From Streptomyces sp. ICC1 (lineage in GTDB: Bacteria; Actinomycetota; Actinomycetes; Streptomycetales; Streptomycetaceae), in contig NZ_CP030287.1 of assembly GCF_003287935.1 (NCBI RefSeq), forward strand, positions 3,810,267-3,874,266: a stretch of DNA of 64,000 nt, written 5' to 3'. Shown one piece after another: positions 19,562 to 27,837 of the stretch. The first letter of the stretch is position 1. Every line of letters starts with the position of its first letter. The notes below the pieces were generated by a model. It made no database searches. It had not been told where the DNA came from and saw nothing but the letters and a program-made list of their open reading frames with translations. Position numbers and translations under genes: made by a program.

Positions 19562-20041
19562 TCAGTGGCCGGGGAGGACGCACACGCTGTCGAGGCCGAG
19601 CACGTGGTTGAGCCGGCCGAAGGCCAGCCAGGACCCGATGCTCATCGTCAGCTCCACGATCTCCACCTGGCTGTAGCGCGCCGTCATCCGCTCCCAGAAC
19701 TCCTCGTCGAGCCCGTGGTGGTCGAGGCAGTACCGCTCCGCGTACTCGGCCGCCAGCCGGGTGCGCTCGTCGAAGCGGTCCGTGGTGCGCCAGTCGGTGA
19801 CGGCCTCGGGGAACTCGTCCTCGACCTTCTCCCCGTCCCGGTCCGTCCGCCAGTCCAGGCAGAAGACGCACCCGTTGATCTGCGCGACGCGCAGCCGGGC
19901 GGCCTCGAACTCCCGCAGCCCCAGGGTGGTGTGGGCGTACACCGACAGCGAGAAGTTGGCGGCGGCCATTCCGATGCCGGGTACCAGGTCACCCCACACG
20001 TACTCGATGGGGTGCTGTCCTTCGGGTACGTCGATCCTCAT
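19562..20041 (-). CDS. Carboxymuconolactone decarboxylase (CMD/AhpD-like) family protein
   Basis: A 159-residue cytoplasmic protein of the CMD/AhpD helical fold. The redox-type CxxC is present as NGCVFCLDW, preceded by AARLRVAQI, the usual entry helix, and followed by a His (DHHGLDEEF). Members act as peroxidase partners or small-molecule decarboxylases; with the CxxC a thiol-redox role is more likely than lactone decarboxylation. Its ATG overlaps the TGA of the upstream dehydrogenase gene by four bases, so the two are translationally coupled and probably act on the same compound. It is convergent with cholesterol oxidase across a shared terminator. Confidence 0.85.
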   Translation of the reverse strand: MRIDVPEGQHPIEYVWGDLVPGIGMAAANFSLSVYAHTTLGLREFEAARLRVAQINGCVFCLDWRTDRDGEKVEDEFPEAVTDWRTTDRFDERTRLAAEYAERYCLDHHGLDEEFWERMTARYSQVEIVELTMSIGSWLAFGRLNHVLGLDSVCVLPGH

Positions 20042-21120
20042 GGCTGTTTCCTTCCGAGCTTGCCGATGGCGGGGCGCAGCGGGACGTCCAGGGCGTCGTA
20101 GAGCCCCGGTTCGGCCTCCACCAGCCAGTCGATGGCGCCGACGAGGCGTCCGACGGCGGTGGCGTTGCCGCCGGCGGAGCGGTTCTCGCCCTCGTCGGTG
20201 GCCTCGATGGTGACCTCGATGTGCGGGCGGCCCTCGATGATCACCCGGTGGGCGCCGTCGCCGCCGTCGGGCGGGGTCGGCCAGTCGGGGGCGCAGGACG
20301 CGTGGATGCGGGTGACGTGCTCGATGACGATGCGGGGTTCGCCCCCGACGATGCCCTGCACCTCGAAGCGGACGGCCCCCTGGGTGCCGGCCTCGAACTC
20401 GCCCATCGTCCGCGTGCTGACGGTGGTGTCGAGGGCCCGGCGGTCCACGGTCTCGCGGATCTCGTCGAGTTCGACGCCGAGGGCCCGGGCCATCATCCGT
20501 ATCTGCCCGCCCCAGACCATGGTGGGGATGGAGGGCATGAGCATCATCGGCTCGAAGTCCATGGGCTGGCCCATGCCGATGAGGAGGCGGACCGAGTCCG
20601 GCTGGTCGTAGGTGGAGTAGTCGAATATCTCCTGGCAGCGGATGACGTCGATCCTGGTGCCGAGTCCGCTGAGCAGGAGCGGGAGCACGTCGTTGCCCCA
20701 GCCCGGGTCGACGCCGGAAGCGAAGAGCGAACCGCCGCCCTCCGCGATCGCGGCGGTCACCGGATCGAGGAACTCCGGTGGTGCGCTGCGGTGGTCGTAG
20801 AGCGGATAGAGGGCGGGACTGACGACGACGGCCCCGCTGCGGATCGCCCGTGTGATGTCGGCGAGCGCGTCGTCGGGGCGGATGTCGCCGGAGGCCGCGT
20901 AGACGACCGCCTGCGGACCGGCGGCGAGCACCGCTTCTATGTCATCGGTGGCCGCGACGCCGACCTCGTAGTCGAGCCGGCCGAGTTCACCGGCGTCACG
21001 GCCGACCTTTTCTGGATTGTGAACGATGACGGCGGCCAGTTTCAGCGCCGGATGGGCCTCTACGGCACGGATGGCCAAACGGCCGACGTTGCCGGTACCC
21101 CAGACAACCGTGGAAATCAT
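20038..21120 (-). CDS. Dihydrodipicolinate-reductase-fold NAD(P)H dehydrogenase
   Basis: A 360-residue cytoplasmic oxidoreductase. An N-terminal Rossmann fold opens with VVWGTGNVGRLAIRAVEAHP. The central YAASGDIRPDDALADITRAI and SGVDPGWGNDVLPLLL resemble the DapB-like group that includes 2,4-diaminopentanoate dehydrogenase; members are often annotated only as dihydrodipicolinate reductase-like. The real DapB is shorter (about 250 residues), so a lysine-pathway role is unlikely. The substrate is unknown. The ATG start lies first in a two-gene unit with the CMD-family gene, sharing ATGA. Whether it relates to sterol or other ring compounds from the neighbouring oxidase is speculation. Confidence 0.75.
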   Translation of the reverse strand: MISTVVWGTGNVGRLAIRAVEAHPALKLAAVIVHNPEKVGRDAGELGRLDYEVGVAATDDIEAVLAAGPQAVVYAASGDIRPDDALADITRAIRSGAVVVSPALYPLYDHRSAPPEFLDPVTAAIAEGGGSLFASGVDPGWGNDVLPLLLSGLGTRIDVIRCQEIFDYSTYDQPDSVRLLIGMGQPMDFEPMMLMPSIPTMVWGGQIRMMARALGVELDEIRETVDRRALDTTVSTRTMGEFEAGTQGAVRFEVQGIVGGEPRIVIEHVTRIHASCAPDWPTPPDGGDGAHRVIIEGRPHIEVTIEATDEGENRSAGGNATAVGRLVGAIDWLVEAEPGLYDALDVPLRPAIGKLGRKQP

Positions 21121-21219
21121 GCGCGGAGGGTAGCTTCAGGACCTGCAGGTTCCTAGAGCCGTGGCCGGAGAGGTTTGCCGGGTCACGATGCTGGACCGTG
21201 CGGAAATTCCGGCCCGCTG

Positions 21220-21399
21220 TCACTGGTTTTGCGCGCCCAGGACGAAGAGCAGGTAGACGAAGAACGCGAAGAGGTGGCCTACGAACAAGTAGGCGATGAG
21301 CCGGATGACGAGACCGCGCGGGAATTTCGACTCGATGCGCCGGATGAGGGCCGCCGGCCGGGGATCCCCCGCCTCGGGCTGCTGCTCTGTCTGGGACAT
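21220..21399 (-). CDS. Small single-TM protein, DUF6126-like
   Basis: A 59-residue protein: hydrophilic N-terminus MSQTEQQPEAGDPRPAALIR, then KFPRGLVIRL and one TM helix IAYLFVGHLFAFFVYLLFVL. It begins 17 bases after the stop of the XRE-cupin regulator gene, with gaggag as ribosome site, so the two form an operon. From memory, small membrane proteins of this kind (DUF6126) accompany such regulators in Streptomyces. The function is unknown; the pairing suggests it senses or relays a membrane signal to the regulator, which is inference. Confidence 0.75.
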   Translation of the reverse strand: MSQTEQQPEAGDPRPAALIRRIESKFPRGLVIRLIAYLFVGHLFAFFVYLLFVLGAQNQ

Positions 21400-21415
21400 G
21401 GGTACGGCTCCTCGG

Positions 21416-22087
21416 CTATCGGTGGTGCGTGGTGGTCCCGCCGCCGAGGCACAGCCCGGCGAGGCTGCTCTGCAGCAGGGTGTGGACGAACAGGAGGTCG
21501 GCCCCGGCCGCCGAGGCCGCGCCGATCCGGTGCGGGGTGAGCGAGTCGAAGTGCGCACTGTCCCCCTCCTCCAACAGGTGCTCGACGTCCCCGAGGTGCA
21601 GCCGCAGCCGCCCCTTGAGGACGTACAGCCACTCCTCCCCGGGATGTACGCGGACCAGCTCCCCCTGGCTGCGGCCGTGGGGGACGTGCACCCGCAGCGC
21701 CTGCATCCCGCGGCCGGAGCCGCCGGCCTGCCAGTACGTCCACCCGTCGGCCTCGCGGGCGCCCGGGCCGCCGGCCCGTACGATGGGGTCGGCGACCGCC
21801 GGGGTCTCCCCGAGCAGTTCCGAGACCGTCGTACCGTAGGTGCGGGCGAGCCCGAGCAGCAGCGGCAGCGAGGGCTGGCGCCGCCCGGTCTCCAGCCGCG
21901 ACAGGTGCGCGGGCGAGAGCCGGGCCCGCGCGGCGGCGGCCTCCAGGGTGAGGCCGGCACGGCGGCGCAGCTCGCGCAGCTGCGGGGCCACGGTGGGCAG
22001 TTCGACGCCGGCGGCGCCACTGTCGTCGTCGGAGTCGGAGTCGGGGCCGGCCGCGTCGTCGGGGCCGGGGGCAGGGCCGGTTGTCAT
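21416..22087 (-). CDS. XRE-family HTH regulator with C-terminal cupin
   Basis: A 223-residue regulator. An acidic disordered N-terminus precedes an XRE helix-turn-helix (about residues 35-90: LRELRRRAGLTLEAAAARAR, LSPAHLSRLETGRRQPSLPL). A cupin fills the C-terminal half, with HPGEEWLYVLKGRLRLHLGD and a terminal PHRIGAAS strand. This HTH-cupin layout is typical of PuuR/SutR-like repressors that bind a small ligand in the cupin. It is first in an operon with a small membrane protein. Its promoter region holds a 15-bp palindrome and three TTGCC/GGCAA half-sites, which fits autoregulation. ATG start chosen for the full acidic leader. Confidence 0.85.
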   Translation of the reverse strand: MTTGPAPGPDDAAGPDSDSDDDSGAAGVELPTVAPQLRELRRRAGLTLEAAAARARLSPAHLSRLETGRRQPSLPLLLGLARTYGTTVSELLGETPAVADPIVRAGGPGAREADGWTYWQAGGSGRGMQALRVHVPHGRSQGELVRVHPGEEWLYVLKGRLRLHLGDVEHLLEEGDSAHFDSLTPHRIGAASAAGADLLFVHTLLQSSLAGLCLGGGTTTHHR

Positions 22088-22117
22088 GCCCCGATTGAGC
22101 CAGATCCTTACCCCTGT

Positions 22118-22143
22118 GGCAATTCCCGTTGCCTCTGAGGCAA
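22118..22143. promoter_or_regulatory. Candidate autoregulatory operator of the XRE-cupin gene
   Basis: Three half-sites alternate: ggcaa (22118-22122), ttgcc (22129-22133) and ggcaa (22139-22143). The last two form the perfect palindrome ttgcctc-t-gaggcaa (22129-22143). They lie 31-56 bases upstream of the XRE-cupin start, where a promoter would be. Confidence 0.5.
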
Positions 22144-22168
22144 AATTGCGTCCCGCTCGACGAGGCCG

Positions 22169-22190
22169 TTGAGGTCCTGCGGGACCTCAA
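22169..22190 (-). terminator. Terminator of the ligase-peptidase operon
   Basis: A perfect 9-bp stem ttgaggtcc/ggacctcaa (22169-22177 with 22182-22190) with loop tgcg, adjoining the M20 peptidase stop codon. Confidence 0.75.
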
Positions 22191-23291
22191 CTAGCCGTTC
22201 TGGATCGCGTGGACGAGTCCGGCGACGAGTTCCGCGCGTTCGGCCATCGCCTCGACCACCACGTACTCGTGGTCCGCGTGGGCGCCGCCGCCGACCGCGC
22301 CGAGGCCGTCGAGCGTCGCCACGCCCAGCGCGGCCGTGTAGTTGCCGTCGCTGCCGCCGCCGACGGCCTTGCCCTCGATGCCGGGGAGCAGCCGCCGCGC
22401 CACGGCGAAGAGCTCGGCCGAACCCGATTCGGGCATCGGGGGCCGGCTGATGGCCCCCTGCACCGTGATCCGGGCCTCGTCGAGGTGGGGAGCCAGCGCG
22501 GCGAGCGCGGACTCGATCCGCTCCCGCTCGGCGTCCGATTCGACGCGGACGTCGACGATCACGGTCGCCTCCGCCGGAACGACGTTGTCCAGGGTCCCCG
22601 CTGACGCGACGGTCGGGGTGACCGTCGTGCCGGCGTCCGGCCGACCGAGGGCCGCGATGTCCAGCACCTGGTGGGCCGCCTCGATCAGGGCGTTGACCCC
22701 GGCCTCCGGCTCGAGGCCCGCGTGCGAGGCCCGGCCGGCGATGGAGACCTGGAAGGTGCCGCAGCCCTTGCGGCCGGTCTTCAGGGCGCCGCCGTCCGCG
22801 GCGCCCTCCAGCACGAGTACGGCGCCGCAGGCCAGGGCCCGCTCTTCGAGGAGGGCCCTGGAGCAGCGGGAGCCGACCTCCTCGTCCGCGGTCACCAGGA
22901 TCTCGACGCCCGACCGGTTCTCCAGGGCCGCCAGGCCGTGCACGGCCTGTACGAGACCGCCGAGCATGTCGAAGACCCCGGGACCGGTCGCGTGCCCGTC
23001 CTCGACGGTGAACGGGCGGCGTTCGAGCGATCCGATCGGGAACACCGTGTCGTGGTGGCCGAGGATCAGCACCTTGGGATCGCCCCCGCCCGACCAGTGG
23101 ACGTGCGGCCCCGCCTCACTGTCGACGAGGACGGCCTGCCCGCCGAGGCGGCTCTCGATGACGGCGGCGACGACCTTGGCCGACGCCGCCAGGGCGTCGG
23201 GGTCCCGCGAGGGGGACTCGACCTCGACCAGCGTCCTGAGGTCCTCGATCATCGCGTCGACGCTCACATGAACGGTCTTCCACATCGTCAT
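22191..23291 (-). CDS. M20-family zinc metallopeptidase
   Basis: A 366-residue cytoplasmic peptidase or amidohydrolase of the M20/CPG2 family. Zinc ligands are visible in order: LILGHHDTVFP (first His and the following Asp), GVFDMLGG (bridging Asp region), TADEEVGS (catalytic Glu and ligand Glu) and the C-terminal GGGAHADHEYV (His). The dimerisation lid domain lies between about residues 175 and 285. Closest layout is carboxypeptidase G2-like, removing C-terminal glutamate from peptides or folate analogues; substrate not provable. The ATG overlaps the TGA of the DNA ligase gene (ATGA, 23288-23291), so it is the second gene of an operon, an odd pairing of functions. Confidence 0.85.
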   Translation of the reverse strand: MTMWKTVHVSVDAMIEDLRTLVEVESPSRDPDALAASAKVVAAVIESRLGGQAVLVDSEAGPHVHWSGGGDPKVLILGHHDTVFPIGSLERRPFTVEDGHATGPGVFDMLGGLVQAVHGLAALENRSGVEILVTADEEVGSRCSRALLEERALACGAVLVLEGAADGGALKTGRKGCGTFQVSIAGRASHAGLEPEAGVNALIEAAHQVLDIAALGRPDAGTTVTPTVASAGTLDNVVPAEATVIVDVRVESDAERERIESALAALAPHLDEARITVQGAISRPPMPESGSAELFAVARRLLPGIEGKAVGGGSDGNYTAALGVATLDGLGAVGGGAHADHEYVVVEAMAERAELVAGLVHAIQNG

Positions 23292-24883
23292 TGCGCAAGG
23301 GTATCCGCCGCACCCGGACCGATGATCTTCTGAACGGCCCCGCCCGCCGCCGCCTCCCGGTCGCCGAGCACCGTCTCCACCGTGTCCGCCTCCTCCGCCC
23401 GCTTGTCGGGGCGGTGGCGCAGGACCCGCGCGAAGCGCAGCGCGACCCCGGCCGGGTAGCGCGGGGAGCGCTGCAGGCCGTCGTAGGCGATCTCCACGAC
23501 CAGCTCCGGGCGGACCCGGACCGTGAAGCCGTCGTCCTCGACCGCGAGTTCGCCGAGCCGTTCGGTCTGCCAGCGCAGCATCTCGTCGGTGAGTCCCTTG
23601 AAGGTCTTGCCGAGCATGGCGTACGTGCCGTCGGCGGCCCGCGCGCCGAGGTGCAGGTTGGACAGGAGCCCGGTGCGCCGGCCGTGGCCCCGCTCGACGG
23701 CGAGCACCACCAGGTCCAGGGTGTGCACCGGTTTCACCTTGAGCCAGTGTTTGCCGCGCCGGCCGGCCGCGTAGGCGGAGTCGAGGGCCTTGACCATGAC
23801 CCCTTCGTGGCCCCGGCTCAGGGTCTGCGCCCAGAACTCCCGGGCCTCGGCCGACTGCGCCTCCGGGTCCTCCACCACGAGCCGGCGCACCCGCCGTTCC
23901 TCGGGCACCAGGGCGGCCAGCGCCTCGTACCGCTCGCGGACCGGCGCGTCGAGGAGTACGTCCTCGCCCACCGCCAGGACGTCGAAGAAGAAGGGGGACA
24001 CCGGGAGCGTGCGGCGGGCCGCCTCGACGTCGACCCGGGAGCCGACCCGGCTCGCCACCTCCTGGAACGGCACCGGCCTGCCGTCCGCCGCGGACCGTCC
24101 GATGACCTCCCCGTCGAGGATGAACCGCTCCCCCGGCAGCGACCGGGCGAGCTCGGTCACCTCGGGCAGCCGGTCGGTGATCTCGTCGAGGGAGCGCGTG
24201 TACACCCGTACGTCGTCCCCCTCGCGGTGGACCTGCACGCGGATCCCGTCGAGCTTCTCCTCCACCGCGCAGGGCCCGAGCGCGGCCAGCGCCTCGGCGA
24301 CGGATCCGGCGGTGCTCGCCAGCATCGGCTGGACGGGCCGCCCCACGCGCAGGGTCACTTCGCGCAGGGCTGCCGCCCCGGCGGTGAGCGCGGTCGCGGC
24401 CACCCGCGGCAGGGATCCGTCGAGCATCGCGGCCCGGCGCAGTTCGGCGGCCGGCACCCCGGCCGCGGCGGCCACGCCCTCCAGGGCAACGGCGTCGAGC
24501 GCGCCCTGGCGGACCTCGCCGGAGACGAGGCTGCGCAGGAACCGCTGCTCGGCCTCGGTGGCGGCGCCGAGCAGGCCGTCCAGGATCCGGCGGCGCTCGG
24601 CCTGCGCGCCCGCCCCGGCGACGGCGGCGGGCCGGGTCACGGCGTCGTCGACGGCGGTCACGGTCAAGGTGGGCTCCGCGGCCGGCTCCACCTCCCGGGC
24701 GAGCGCGCGCCAGCCGATCCCGGGGCGGCCCTGCGGGAGCCGGCCCGCGAGGTAGGAGACCACCAGCTCGGCCTCTTCGGCGGGTGCGGCGGCGAACACC
24801 TCCGCGGGCAGGGCGGCCTTCCGGGACCGGGCGGAGGTCTCGGCGACCTCCCGGGACGCGCGCGCGACCTCGGCCAGCAGCAT
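23288..24883 (-). CDS. ligB: ATP-dependent DNA ligase (LigB-type)
   Basis: A 531-residue ATP-dependent DNA ligase. An N-terminal DNA-binding domain (about 1-190) precedes the nucleotidyltransferase core: adenylated Lys210 in motif I EEKLDGIRVQVH, motif III FFFDVLAV, motif IV HEGVMVKALDS and motif V KHWLKVKPV. An OB-fold domain follows, ending PRYPAGVALRFARVLRHRPD. It joins nicked duplex DNA through an enzyme-AMP intermediate; in actinobacteria it is an accessory ligase beside the essential NAD-dependent LigA, probably in repair. The start MLLAEVARASREVAE is the typical N-terminus. It is first in an operon with the overlapping M20 gene and divergent from the hydrolase-ABC gene. Confidence 0.92.
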   Translation of the reverse strand: MLLAEVARASREVAETSARSRKAALPAEVFAAAPAEEAELVVSYLAGRLPQGRPGIGWRALAREVEPAAEPTLTVTAVDDAVTRPAAVAGAGAQAERRRILDGLLGAATEAEQRFLRSLVSGEVRQGALDAVALEGVAAAAGVPAAELRRAAMLDGSLPRVAATALTAGAAALREVTLRVGRPVQPMLASTAGSVAEALAALGPCAVEEKLDGIRVQVHREGDDVRVYTRSLDEITDRLPEVTELARSLPGERFILDGEVIGRSAADGRPVPFQEVASRVGSRVDVEAARRTLPVSPFFFDVLAVGEDVLLDAPVRERYEALAALVPEERRVRRLVVEDPEAQSAEAREFWAQTLSRGHEGVMVKALDSAYAAGRRGKHWLKVKPVHTLDLVVLAVERGHGRRTGLLSNLHLGARAADGTYAMLGKTFKGLTDEMLRWQTERLGELAVEDDGFTVRVRPELVVEIAYDGLQRSPRYPAGVALRFARVLRHRPDKRAEEADTVETVLGDREAAAGGAVQKIIGPGAADTLAQ

Positions 24884-25050
24884 GCGCCCATCCTCCCGCC
24901 GGTCGGCGCCGGGCGCAGGTCGGCGCGTGGAGGGCGGGCCGCGCGTACCGCAGGCGCGGTATGCCGGGCGGGCGGCGTAGTCCTTGAGAAGGTGTGCGGT
25001 TCAGTCTGTGGGAGCGCGGGCGGCGCGGGCCTGGCGCTTAGGGTTCCCGT

Positions 25051-27837
25051 ATGAAGCTCCGACTGCCCCGGCGCCGCCGAAGCCGCCTGCTCGCGGGCGC
25101 CGCCGCGCTCGCCGTCGTCGCGGGGGCCGGCACGCTGACGGCCACCGCCGCGGCCGGCGACGCTCCGTCCGTGCGCCGCGAGGACCGTGTTCTGGAAATG
25201 CCGGGCCCCGACGTGCCCGGCGTGGGCATCGACATCTCGTACTTCACCTCCGGGGGCGGAGGCGGAGGCAGCGGGGAGAAACGTCCCGCCGTGCTGCTCG
25301 CACACGGCTTCGGCGGCAGCAAGGACGACATGCGGCCGCAGGCCGAGCGGCTGGCCCGGGACGGGTACGCCGTGCTGACCTGGTCGGCGCGCGGCTTCGG
25401 CCGCTCCGGCGGCAAGATCGGGCTGAACGACCCCGACTTCGAGGTCAAGGACGTCTCCCGGCTCATCGACTGGCTCGCGGCCCGGCCCGAGGTGCGGCTC
25501 GACGCGGCGGGCGATCCCCGCGTCGGCGTCGCGGGCGGGTCCTACGGCGGCGCCGTCTCGCTGCTCGCGGCCGGCCACGACCCGCGCGTGGACGCGATCG
25601 CCCCCTCGATCACCTACTGGAACCTCGCCGACTCGCTCTTCCCGGGCGGCGTGTTCAAGAAGCTGTGGGCCGGCCTCTTCTTCACCACCGGTTCGGCCGG
25701 CGGCATCCAGCCGGGTGCCCAGGGCACCGCCGACGCTCCTGGTGCGACCGGCGCTGAGGGTGCGACCGGCGCTCCGGCTGCGACCGGCCCCGCGCAGGCC
25801 GCTCCCGGCTGCGGGCGGTTCCAGCCCGAGCTGTGCGCCATGTACGAGCGGGTCGCGGTGGCCGGCGCGCCCGACGCGGAGGCCCGCGCGCTGCTGGAGC
25901 GGCGCAGTCCGTCGGCGGTCGGCTCCGCGATCAAGGTGCCGACCCTGATCACCCAGGGCCAGGACGACTCCCTCTTCCCCCTCGACCAGGCCGACGCCAT
26001 GGCCAGGGCCATCGCCGCGAACGGTGCGCCCGTCTCGGTGGACTGGGCCGCCGGCGGCCACGACGGCGGGATGCGCGAGGCCGACCGCGTCGAGGACCGG
26101 GTCAAGTCCTGGTTCGACCGCCACCTCAAGGACGACACGGCCGTGGACACCGGCCCCGCCTTCCGCGTCTCGCGCGCCGGTGGCATCGACTCCACCGACG
26201 GCCAGGTCACACTGCGCGGAGCGAACGGCTCCACCTATCCCGGGCTGCGGTCCGGACCGCGCGAGTTCGCCCTGGCCGGCCGGGAGCAGACCTTCGCCAA
26301 TCCGGCCGGCGGGGCGCCGCCCGCCCTGTCCGCGCTGCCGGGCATCGGCGGACAGCTGTCCGCGCTCGGAGCCGGGCTCTCGCTGGACTTCCCCGGACAG
26401 AACGCCCATTTCGATTCGGAGCCGCTGACCGAGGAGGTGCGGATCACCGGGACCCCGACCATCACCCTGAAGGTGAGGTCGACGGCTGCGGACGGTGCGG
26501 CCGTGCTGTTCGGCAAGGTCTACGACGTCGGGCCCGACGGGCGCCGGCAGGTGCTGCCGAGCCAGCTGGTGGCACCGGTGCGGGTGACGGACGCGCAGCA
26601 GGACAAGACCATCGAGCTGCGGCTGCCCGCGATCGACCACGCCGTCGAAGCCGGGCACCGGCTGCGGCTCGTCGTCGCCGCCACCGATCTCGGCTACGCG
26701 TCCCCGGCCGCGCCGGCGAGCTACACCGTCTCGGCGCAGGGCCCGCTGGCCGTGCCCGTCGTGGACGGCGTGCGGACGGCGTCCTCCGGGCTGCCCGCCT
26801 GGACCTGGGGAATGCCGCTCGGGGCGGTACTGCTGGCCGCGGGGCTGGTGGGGATCCGGAGGACCGGCCGGGGGCGAGGCGGGATCCGGGCGGGCGCACC
26901 GCAGCCCGAACCTGCGCTGGCCGACGTACCGCTGGAAATCACCGGGCTGACCAAGCGCTACGCCAAGTCGCAGGACCGCTACGCCGTACGGGACCTGTCC
27001 TTCCGCGTCGAGAAGGGCCAGGTGCTGGGCCTGCTCGGGCCCAACGGCGCCGGCAAGACCACCACCCTGCGCATGCTGATGGGCCTGATCACGCCCGACG
27101 CCGGGGAGGTCCGGGTGTTCGGGCACGCGGTGCGGGCGGGCGCGCCCGTGCTGTCGCGGGTCGGGGCGTTCGTGGAGGGCGCCGGCTTCCTGCCGCACCT
27201 GACCGGGCGGGCCAACCTGGAGCTGTACTGGCAGGCCACGGGCCGGCCCGCCGAGGACTCGTACATGGACGAGGCCCTGGAGATCGCCGGGCTCGGCGAC
27301 GCGCTGGAGCGCGCGGTGCGCACGTACTCGCAGGGCATGCGCCAGCGGCTCGCGATCGCGCAGGCCATGCTCGGCATGCCGGACCTGCTGATCCTCGACG
27401 AACCGACGAACGGTCTGGACCCGCCGCAGATCCGCGAGATGCGCGACGTGATGATCCGGTACGCGGCGGGCGGGCGGACGGTCATCGTCTCCAGCCACCT
27501 GCTGTCGGAGGTCGAGCAGTCCTGTACGCACCTGGTCGTCATGGACCGGGGACGCCTCGTACAGGCGGGCGCGGTCGCCGAGATCACCGGCGGCGGGGAC
27601 GCCCTGCTGGTGACGCTGGCCGGGCCGGTGGACGAGGTCACGGTCGGGAAGGTGACCGCACTGGAGGGAGTGGAATCGGTGGAGGGCGTCGAGGACGGTC
27701 TGCTCGTACGGCTGGACGGCGCGAGCGCGGCGATCCTCATCGCCGAACTCGTGCGCCTGGAGGTGCCGGTGTCGGGAGTGGGACCGCACCGGCGGCTGGA
27801 AGACGCGTTCCTCACCCTGATCGGAGGTGCGGCATGA
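25051..27837 (+). CDS. Exported CocE/X-Pro-type hydrolase fused to an ABC ATPase
   Basis: A 928-residue fusion. Residues 1-35 carry a basic, hydrophobic signal or anchor (MKLRLPRRRRSRLLAGAAAL). Residues 50-340 are an alpha/beta hydrolase with nucleophile Ser164 in GGSYGG, a candidate acid in LITQGQDDSLFPL and His in AAGGHDGG. Residues about 350-570 form the beta-sandwich C-terminal domain of X-Pro dipeptidyl peptidases and CocE esterases. A TM helix (about 580-600, AWTWGMPLGAVLLAAGLVGI) leads to a cytoplasmic ABC ATPase: P-loop GPNGAGKTT (near 665), signature YSQGMRQRLAIAQ, Walker B LLILDEPTNGLD. The topology puts the hydrolase outside and the ATPase inside. A collagen-like GATGAEGATG insert lies near residue 235. 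Its TGA overlaps the ATG of the permease gene. It may export and trim, or release, a substrate at the surface. Confidence 0.88.
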   Translation: MKLRLPRRRRSRLLAGAAALAVVAGAGTLTATAAAGDAPSVRREDRVLEMPGPDVPGVGIDISYFTSGGGGGGSGEKRPAVLLAHGFGGSKDDMRPQAERLARDGYAVLTWSARGFGRSGGKIGLNDPDFEVKDVSRLIDWLAARPEVRLDAAGDPRVGVAGGSYGGAVSLLAAGHDPRVDAIAPSITYWNLADSLFPGGVFKKLWAGLFFTTGSAGGIQPGAQGTADAPGATGAEGATGAPAATGPAQAAPGCGRFQPELCAMYERVAVAGAPDAEARALLERRSPSAVGSAIKVPTLITQGQDDSLFPLDQADAMARAIAANGAPVSVDWAAGGHDGGMREADRVEDRVKSWFDRHLKDDTAVDTGPAFRVSRAGGIDSTDGQVTLRGANGSTYPGLRSGPREFALAGREQTFANPAGGAPPALSALPGIGGQLSALGAGLSLDFPGQNAHFDSEPLTEEVRITGTPTITLKVRSTAADGAAVLFGKVYDVGPDGRRQVLPSQLVAPVRVTDAQQDKTIELRLPAIDHAVEAGHRLRLVVAATDLGYASPAAPASYTVSAQGPLAVPVVDGVRTASSGLPAWTWGMPLGAVLLAAGLVGIRRTGRGRGGIRAGAPQPEPALADVPLEITGLTKRYAKSQDRYAVRDLSFRVEKGQVLGLLGPNGAGKTTTLRMLMGLITPDAGEVRVFGHAVRAGAPVLSRVGAFVEGAGFLPHLTGRANLELYWQATGRPAEDSYMDEALEIAGLGDALERAVRTYSQGMRQRLAIAQAMLGMPDLLILDEPTNGLDPPQIREMRDVMIRYAAGGRTVIVSSHLLSEVEQSCTHLVVMDRGRLVQAGAVAEITGGGDALLVTLAGPVDEVTVGKVTALEGVESVEGVEDGLLVRLDGASAAILIAELVRLEVPVSGVGPHRRLEDAFLTLIGGAA

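Noticed and set aside
24664..27789. 1041-residue minus-strand frame
   Set aside because: Runs antisense through the hydrolase-ABC fusion and out of frame through the ligase gene; no domain or ribosome site.
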